From the NCBI RefSeq assembly GCF_029968015.1, contig NZ_JASCIS010000024.1, positions 61,855 to 125,854 on the forward strand: a DNA stretch of 64,000 bases. The letters run 5' to 3'. Shown here one piece after another: positions 57,315-64,000 of the stretch. The translations under genes and the position numbers were made by a program. The stretch comes from Streptomyces luteolus (lineage in GTDB: Bacteria; Actinomycetota; Actinomycetes; Streptomycetales; Streptomycetaceae). The notes below the pieces were generated by a model. The model had not been told where the DNA came from. It worked only from the letters and a program-made list of their open reading frames with translations, and searched no databases. Position 1 is the first letter of the stretch. Every line of letters begins with the position of its first letter.

Positions 57315-58442
57315 ATGCGCCCCGCAACGGCCGCCGCCGCGGCCCTCACCGCCGTCATCGGTGCCGGCGCGGCCGCCGTGGCGGCCGGACGGTACGCCAG
57401 CGACGCCGCGCTCAAGGCGCGCCCCGGCCGTCCGCTGCCCGGCGACCCCAAGCTCACCGTGCACCAGGCCGACGGCGACCGGATCACCCTCACCCGCTCC
57501 CTCGCCGCCCTGCGCCCCGGCACGTACGGCCTCGGCGGCGACGACTCCCACGCGATCGTCGGCCCGGTCCTCGACGGACAGGCCCCGGCCGCCGACGCCG
57601 TCGTACGCCGACTCGTGCGCGTCACCCGCGGCCGGCTGGAACCCGGTGCCAAGGTCCGGCTCACCCCCCAGGTGCACATCGGCAACCCGCGCGACGCCCT
57701 CGGCCTCGAGCACGCCGACGTCGACATTCCCGGCGAGCTCGGCGGCCTGCCCGCCTGGTTCGTGCCCGGCGGCCGCGACACCTGGGTGATCACCGCGCAC
57801 GGGCTCGGCACCACCAGAGAGCACCCCATGGTGGTGATGGACCTCCTGCACCGGCTGCGGCTGCCCGTCCTCGACCTCGCCTACCGCGGCGACGCCGGCG
57901 CCCCGCGCCAGCCCGACGGCCTCGGCCACCTCGGCGACAGCGAGTGGCGCGACCTCGACGCCGCCCTCCGCTACGCCGTGCGCTACGGCGCCGAACGCGT
58001 CGTCCTGTACGGCTGGTCCACCGGCGCCACCATGGCCCTGCGCGCCGCCAACCACTCCGCGCTCCGCGACCGCGTCAGCGGCCTCGTCCTGGACTCCCCG
58101 GTGCTCGACTGGGAGCTCACTCTGCGCGCCCTCGCCGCCGCCCGGCACACCCCGGCCCCGCTCCTCCCGCTCGCCGTCCGCGCCGCCCAGGGCCGCACCG
58201 GCCGCACCGGAGACCGCGTCACCGAGGCCGCCGAAGCCGCCGCCCTGAGCGTCCCCACCCTGCTCGTGCACGGCCCCGACGACACCCTCGCCCCCTGGCG
58301 CCGCTCCCGCGAACTCGCCGATCGCCGCCCGGACCTGGTCTCCCTGTACGCCGTCCCGGAAGCCCCGCACGCCGCGATGTGGAACGCCGACCCGAAGGGG
58401 TACGAGGAGACCCTGCGCCGCTTCCTGACCCCGCTGATGTAG
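57315..58442 (+). CDS. Alpha/beta-hydrolase family protein
   Basis: A 375-residue protein with an N-terminal hydrophobic segment (TAAAAALTAVIGAGAAAVAAGRYA, a membrane anchor or signal), an about 120-residue N-terminal domain, and an alpha/beta-hydrolase fold: oxyanion AHGLGTTREHP, nucleophile Ser in LYGWSTGATMAL, acid in VHGPDDTLAP and His in PEAPHAAMW. GWSTGA replaces GxSxG with the same spacing. Probably an esterase or acyl hydrolase. ATG 57315 chosen before the hydrophobic segment. Confidence 0.83.
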   Translation: MRPATAAAAALTAVIGAGAAAVAAGRYASDAALKARPGRPLPGDPKLTVHQADGDRITLTRSLAALRPGTYGLGGDDSHAIVGPVLDGQAPAADAVVRRLVRVTRGRLEPGAKVRLTPQVHIGNPRDALGLEHADVDIPGELGGLPAWFVPGGRDTWVITAHGLGTTREHPMVVMDLLHRLRLPVLDLAYRGDAGAPRQPDGLGHLGDSEWRDLDAALRYAVRYGAERVVLYGWSTGATMALRAANHSALRDRVSGLVLDSPVLDWELTLRALAAARHTPAPLLPLAVRAAQGRTGRTGDRVTEAAEAAALSVPTLLVHGPDDTLAPWRRSRELADRRPDLVSLYAVPEAPHAAMWNADPKGYEETLRRFLTPLM

Positions 58443-58635
58443 GACCCGTACGACCTTCCGGCGGGCGCGTCAGCCCCTGGGGGCGTCTCCCGAGTCATTC
58501 CTGGTGCTGTGCCCGTACGTGCCGCATTTCCCGCGCCCGGAGCGGGACGGCCAAAGCGGGCACAACCACCGGCAACGGACGCCAACTCGGCATCCCGTTT
58601 GGGCTTTCGAGCCCCGAGCGGGAAGACTGCCCCCC

Positions 58636-60036
58636 GTGACGTCCCGTACCCCGCGCGACTCCAGGCTCAGACTCGTCGGCCCCCGCACGCTCGCCACCGC
58701 CCCACGGGCCGTGGCCGAACGGCGCGCACGGCGCTCGGCGCCACGCCCTCCCGAGGGCACACCGGCCCCCGCCGTGCTCGCCCGGATGGCCCGCGCCGAG
58801 CTCGCGGGGGCCGCCCGGATCGCCCGCTGGGCCGACAGCGTGCCCGGCCGTGACTCCGGCATGCGCCCCGGCTGCGCGGGCACCCTCACCGAGTCCGCGG
58901 CCGAACGGGCCGCCGCCGACCTCGGCTTGACGGCACGTCAGGCCCGCGCCGACTGGGACGCCGCCCGCCTCGCCGGACTCGTCGAGGTGCACGGCGGTGG
59001 CGACGCCCGCCCCGGCTGGCGGCTGCGGGCCTGGGACCGCGACGACTCCGCCGTACTGCGCGGCTGGGTCGCCCTCTTCGACGCCTGGTCCCTCGTACGG
59101 CCCGCGCCGGACGAGCACGCACCCGCCGCCGTCGCCGAGGCCATCGAGGCCATGCCGCAGGTGCTGTCGCTGCTGCAGCTCTCCGCGGGCCCCGTCCCCG
59201 TACCGCAGCTGCTCGACCTCCTGGAGCAGCGCGTCACCGAACTCCGCGACGAGCGCTGCGAGATTCCCTTCGGACCGCAGCCCGCGCCCGCACCCGCGCC
59301 CGCGCCCGCCGAGGCTCCGCTCTCCCCGCTGCTCGACTGGGCGCTGCGCGGACTCGCCCGGGTCGGCGCGCTCACCCTGGACGAGGGCCACGCGACCCTT
59401 ACGCCGCTGGGCAGCTGGGCGGTCTGGGTCAAGCTGGAGCAGATCATCGTCGCCGCCCAGAGCCCGGCGGGGAACATCGAGCACGCCGCCGAGGAGATGC
59501 TCCGCGGCTGCGCCCGCCTCCGCCCGAACGCGGCGCGCGCCGAGTACCGCGCCTGGCTCGCCGCCCGCCCCGTCGGCAGCGCCGTCACCGAACTCCTCGA
59601 CGCCGCCCGCGGCGACGACGCCCTGCTGCGCGGCCTCGCCTTCGAGGCGCTGCGCGTCGTCGGCCCGCCCGCCGAGCCCGACGTACGCGCCGCCGCGTCC
59701 GAACCCCCGCTGCGTCCCTACGCGTTGATGTGGCTCGCAGAGCAGGAGGGCGCCGACCCCGAGGACGTGCACACGGCCCTCACCCGCCAGGAGTCGACCT
59801 GGCTCTGGGTGGACACCGCGGCCGCGGTCGCCGACCACGGCGAGTCCGAACTCCTCGTGCGCCACCTGGAGTCGGCGATCCAGCCGACCGTCCCGGCCCT
59901 GCTCCAGGAGGTACGCGCGGTCGGCCACCCCCGTACGGTCCAGGTCCTGGTGGCCCTCGCGGCCGCCCACCCGGACCCGGCCCTGGCGAAGGCGGTCCGC
60001 AGGGCGGCGTTCCAGGTGCATACGGGCGGGGCGTAA
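58636..60036 (+). CDS. HEAT-like helical protein of unknown function (paralogue of the gene at 2991)
   Basis: About 466 residues from the GTG at 58636; the frame is open back to 58504. A winged-helix-like part (ARADWDAARLAGLVEVHGG) is followed by a PAPAPAPAPAE linker, a LDEGHATLTPLGSWAVWVKLE segment and C-terminal HEAT-like repeats ending in HPRTVQVLVALAAAHPDPALAKAVRRAAF. The end motif and order of parts match the product of 2991-4487. No membrane segment or catalytic motif seen. Function unknown. Confidence 0.72.
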   Translation: MTSRTPRDSRLRLVGPRTLATAPRAVAERRARRSAPRPPEGTPAPAVLARMARAELAGAARIARWADSVPGRDSGMRPGCAGTLTESAAERAAADLGLTARQARADWDAARLAGLVEVHGGGDARPGWRLRAWDRDDSAVLRGWVALFDAWSLVRPAPDEHAPAAVAEAIEAMPQVLSLLQLSAGPVPVPQLLDLLEQRVTELRDERCEIPFGPQPAPAPAPAPAEAPLSPLLDWALRGLARVGALTLDEGHATLTPLGSWAVWVKLEQIIVAAQSPAGNIEHAAEEMLRGCARLRPNAARAEYRAWLAARPVGSAVTELLDAARGDDALLRGLAFEALRVVGPPAEPDVRAAASEPPLRPYALMWLAEQEGADPEDVHTALTRQESTWLWVDTAAAVADHGESELLVRHLESAIQPTVPALLQEVRAVGHPRTVQVLVALAAAHPDPALAKAVRRAAFQVHTGGA

Positions 60037-60104
60037 GCCTCCGGCGCCGATCACCCATACTGCGGCACCGTCGTGGGCTGCCGCCCCCGGACCCTTCGTC
60101 GTCA

Positions 60105-60310
60105 GGGTTGCGCGCCGTCGTGGCTGGTCGCGCCCCGCGGCGGAGCCGCAAATGTCACAGCCCCGCGCCCCCAAGAAAGCCCCTCCGGCGTTTGAGGAGC
60201 GGGGTCCGGGGCGGAGCCCCGCAGCCGACGGCAGTCTTTAGGGAAGGGGCGGGGAGGGGAGGAAATCCAGCCCGTCCGGCGCTTGAGGACGAGCCCGCAG
60301 GGCGATGCGA
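60105..60310. repeat. Composite intergenic repeat cluster
   Basis: Blocks: CGCCGTCGTGGCTGGTCGCGC (about 60112-60132), CCCCTCCGGCGTTTGAGGAG (about 60181-60200), GGTCCGGGGCGGAGCCCCGC, a reverse-complement CCTCCCCGCCCCTTCCC (about 60243-60259) and CTTGAGGACGAGCCCGCAGG (about 60282-60301). All are found in other intergenic gaps of the window. It separates the converging HEAT-like and metallopeptidase genes and contains probable terminator stems. Confidence 0.7.
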
Positions 60311-60339
60311 CGGCAACCGAGTCGACAGCAACCGCACCC

Positions 60340-61230
60340 TCACCGGAACGTGTTGCAGCGCCCCATGTCCCCGTACCGGAACCCCTCGTAGAACCACTGC
60401 TGCCGCTGCTGCGCCGACCCGTGCGTCCAGGACTCCGGCGTGACCCGCCCCTGGAACTTCTCCTGGATCCGGTCGTCGCCGACCGCCGCCGCCGCGTCCA
60501 GGCCGTCCCGGATGTCGGCGTCGGTCAGCTCGGTGATCAGCGGCCTGCCGGTCTGCGGGTCGGGTGTGCGCGTCGCCTGCCGCGCCCACACCCCCGCATA
60601 GCAGTCCGCCTGCAGCTCGACCTTCACGGCGTTGCTGCTCGCGCCGGTGCGCCCGTCCTGCGCGCGCCCGAGCGTCCCCATCAGGTTCTGCACGTGGTGC
60701 CCGTACTCGTGCGCCACCACGTAGGCCTGCGCGAACGGGCCGCCGCTTGAGCCGAACTTGGACCGCAGCTCCTCGAAGAAGCCCAGGTCCAGAAAGACCT
60801 TGCGGTCGCCGGGGCAGTAGAACGGCCCGACCGCCGACGTCGCGTTGCCGCAGGCCGTGCCCACCCGGCCGGTGAAGAGCACCGTCTGCGCGGGCGTGTA
60901 GCGGGCCTGGCGGCGCTGGAACTCCTGGCCCCAGAAGTCCTGGACGCTGTTGACCACCGCGACCGTGCGGCAGTCCTCCTCGGTGTTGGCGTCCTCACCC
61001 GTCAGACACGACTCCCGCACCTGCGAGGCGCTCGACGACGACACCGAAGGCTGATCGTTCTCCGAGGTCAGCCCCAGGTTGTCCGGCCCGACCCCGAAGA
61101 ACAGGCCGAGCAGCAGCGCGATCACCCCGGCCAGACCGCCGCCGATCGTGGCCTTGCCGCCGGGGACCCGGCTGCGGCGCACGTCCTGGACCTCCGACGT
61201 GTCGAGCCGGGCATCGTCGTCGAACTGCAT
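60340..61230 (-). CDS. YpfJ-type neutral zinc metallopeptidase
   Basis: A 296-residue membrane-anchored protein. An N-terminal cytoplasmic stretch MQFDDDARLDTSEVQDVRRS, one transmembrane helix (IGGGLAGVIALLLGLFFGVG) and an outside peptidase domain with zinc motif VVAHEYGHHVQNLMG, VELQADCYAGVWA (third ligand region) and paired cysteines (ACGN..YCPG). The family start QFDDDARLDTSxVxDxR and end are typical of YpfJ/KPN_00857-like proteins. GAGGGTGG precedes the ATG. Substrates unknown. Confidence 0.9.
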   Translation of the reverse strand: MQFDDDARLDTSEVQDVRRSRVPGGKATIGGGLAGVIALLLGLFFGVGPDNLGLTSENDQPSVSSSSASQVRESCLTGEDANTEEDCRTVAVVNSVQDFWGQEFQRRQARYTPAQTVLFTGRVGTACGNATSAVGPFYCPGDRKVFLDLGFFEELRSKFGSSGGPFAQAYVVAHEYGHHVQNLMGTLGRAQDGRTGASSNAVKVELQADCYAGVWARQATRTPDPQTGRPLITELTDADIRDGLDAAAAVGDDRIQEKFQGRVTPESWTHGSAQQRQQWFYEGFRYGDMGRCNTFR

Positions 61231-61435
61231 GCGGGTACCACCCTCTGCTCCTCGCCGGGGCGGCCACCCCGCCGCCCTGCGCCTACGCCTGCGCCGAGTA
61301 TCTGGCAGTTCATCCCGCTCTGCCCCTCGACGGCGGCCACGGGGCCGAACGGGGGAGCCCCGTCCGAGCCCCCGCGCCGTCGGCACACCCCGCGGCTACG
61401 CTCTGCGCCTGATCCGGGACGGAAACGGGGGAGAC

Positions 61436-62281
61436 GTGACCACGGCGGCACCGGAGACCAGCACGCGGGAGGCCGAGCGGCCCCCGGAAAACCGGGCCCC
61501 GCACCCCCGCCGCACCACCACCCGACTGGTCCTCCCCCTCCTCCTGACCCTCCTCGCCCTCCCCCTGACCGCCGCCCTCCACCAGGCGCGCCCGGCGCCG
61601 TACGGAGACCGGCTCACCGTGCACGCGCCCTCCGCCACCACCGCCGCGCAGAGCCGAGAACCGGCACTACAGAAGAAGGGCCGAGAACCGGCACTACAGA
61701 AGAAGGGCCGAGCCGTCGTCGCGTACGACACCGACAGCGGACGACCCCGCTGGACGTACACGCGCGACGGCCGCCGTCCGCTCGTCGTGCTGCCCGCGCC
61801 CGGCCACGCCTTCACGCTCTGGGACGACGGACTCGTCACCGATACGGAACGCCGCACCGGCCGTGCCGTGCGCTGGCACCGGGCCATTCCCGCGGGCGCC
61901 GACTGGCTGCGCACCCCGGACGCCCGCGGCGGCGCGGGTGTCCTGCGCCCGCTCGACCGCGAGGCCGCCATGCTCGCCGTCGTCACTCCGCGGCGCATCA
62001 CCGCGTACCGCACCGTCGACGGCGACCTGCGCTGGGTCCTGCCCGCCCGCACCGGCTGCGCCTTCCGCCCCGCCCGTGCCGTGCGCCACGGCGGCGCCCT
62101 GCTGGTGGCCCAGCCCTGCTCCGACCCGGACATCCCCTGGTCGGAGCAGATCCTCGCGGTCGACGACCTGGGCCGTCTCGTACCCGGCCGCAAGCCCCTC
62201 GGGAACGCGCTGCCCGGGGAAGCGAGGGCCGCGGCGGCCGGCGGGAAGGCGCCGGGAAAAGTGCTTGCACACCCCCGTTAG
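61436..62281 (+). CDS. Membrane-anchored PQQ/beta-propeller-like protein
   Basis: A 281-residue protein. Charged N-terminus, one membrane helix (LVLPLLLTLLALPLTAALHQ, about 32-51), then repeated beta-strand units with PQQ-like ends (VVAYDTDSGRPRWTYTRDG, ITAYRTVDGDLRWVLPARTG, ILAVDDLGRLVPG). Probably an extracytoplasmic partial propeller for protein contacts. An exact 27-bp tandem repeat just after the helix encodes REPALQKKG twice. GTG start with GGGGGAG. Function unknown. Confidence 0.7.
   Translation: MTTAAPETSTREAERPPENRAPHPRRTTTRLVLPLLLTLLALPLTAALHQARPAPYGDRLTVHAPSATTAAQSREPALQKKGREPALQKKGRAVVAYDTDSGRPRWTYTRDGRRPLVVLPAPGHAFTLWDDGLVTDTERRTGRAVRWHRAIPAGADWLRTPDARGGAGVLRPLDREAAMLAVVTPRRITAYRTVDGDLRWVLPARTGCAFRPARAVRHGGALLVAQPCSDPDIPWSEQILAVDDLGRLVPGRKPLGNALPGEARAAAAGGKAPGKVLAHPR
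61654..61707 (+). repeat. 27-bp in-frame tandem repeat
   Basis: Two exact copies of a 27-bp unit beginning CCGAGAACCGGCACTACAG (61654-61680, 61681-61707) encode REPALQKKG-REPALQKKG in the membrane-proximal stalk. Confidence 0.9.
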
Positions 62282-62350
62282 AATTGCCGTATGGCCATTC
62301 TCCTCGCGCATTAGACGGCGTAGACCGCGCGCCCCAGCCCCGTCCGCCGT
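62279..62350 (+). promoter_or_regulatory. Short upstream ORF and hairpin before the ABC-F gene
   Basis: TAGAAT (62279-62284) looks like a -10 box, and a start 7 bases on falls at the ATG of a tiny ORF MAILLAH (62291-62314, stop TAG), which would be leaderless. ACGGCG (62315-62320) directly after it can pair with CGCCGT (62345-62350) before the ABC-F ribosome site. This layout recalls ribosome-mediated attenuation of antibiotic-resistance ABC-F genes. Confidence 0.45.
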
Positions 62351-62377
62351 CCCTTCCTTCCCGCCTGGAGTCTGTCC

Positions 62378-63976
<1,599 letters not shown>

Positions 63977-64000
63977 CCAGCTGTGGGCCCGCCTCGCTGT

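Noticed and set aside
62265..62284. TTGCAC as the -35 box paired with TAGAAT before the ABC-F leader
   Set aside because: Spacing is only 8 bp, too short for a promoter pair; only the -10 element was kept.

Overview
This window is chromosomal DNA of a high-GC actinomycete, almost certainly a Streptomyces. Evidence: extreme third-position GC, frequent GTG and TTG starts, an ectABCD cluster followed by an LAETG sortase substrate and an aerobic-type cobalamin cluster (the layout known from the S. coelicolor SCO1845-SCO1867 region), an ABC sugar transporter without its own ATPase, and Streptomyces-type intergenic hairpin repeats. All identifications come from reading motifs; no database search was run.

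Layout. 0.1-6.9 kb: an ABM-domain protein behind a MerR-like promoter, a secreted nuclease, a HEAT-like protein, an SDR and a Tat-exported PhoX-type protein. 7.0-9.1 kb: three tandem Y-RNA-like genes, two of them carrying a circularly permuted tRNA mimic, directly upstream of a Ro60/TROVE protein. 9.1-12.1 kb: metallophosphoesterase, cupin and a two-domain TerD protein. 12.2-17.2 kb: a polyol-type ABC uptake operon (DeoR regulator, lipoprotein, two permeases, zinc alcohol dehydrogenase). 17.4-20.6 kb: a divergent uronate/aldarate locus (uronate dehydrogenase; 5-dehydro-4-deoxyglucarate dehydratase plus an unknown protein). 21.5-26 kb: a PBP, a response regulator and a sensor kinase gene split by a TnpB-only IS200/IS605-type element. 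26-29.6 kb: GNAT, IclR regulator, and divergently a 2,5-dioxovalerate dehydrogenase with a DUF1349-like protein; this probably completes the aldarate pathway, and a similar dyad lies in both intergenic regions. 29.8-36 kb: GlxA-type regulator, MFS exporter, P450, GNAT, DsbA-like protein and a class V PLP enzyme.

36.1-39.5 kb holds ectABCD (minus strand, with a strong hairpin between ectC and ectD). 40-43.6 kb has a second class V aminotransferase, an amidohydrolase and the LAETG protein. 43.8-54.5 kb is cobalamin synthesis in two minus-strand groups. The main one (cobD-cobQ-chelatase-cobO-cobB-VOC protein) starts at a promoter with a cobalamin riboswitch, and most of its genes overlap by a few bases. 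A ZIP transporter on the plus strand separates it from cobE/cbiX/cobC. 54.7-56.3 kb is a PiT phosphate transporter with a PHO box. 56.5-64 kb has a class II aldolase, an alpha/beta hydrolase, a second HEAT-like paralogue, a zinc metallopeptidase, a membrane-anchored protein and an ABC-F ATPase preceded by a tiny upstream ORF.

Short tandem repeats recur at gene 3' ends and inside genes, and a composite intergenic repeat family occurs at several gene ends; in one case it has become the C-terminal tail of the MFS transporter.
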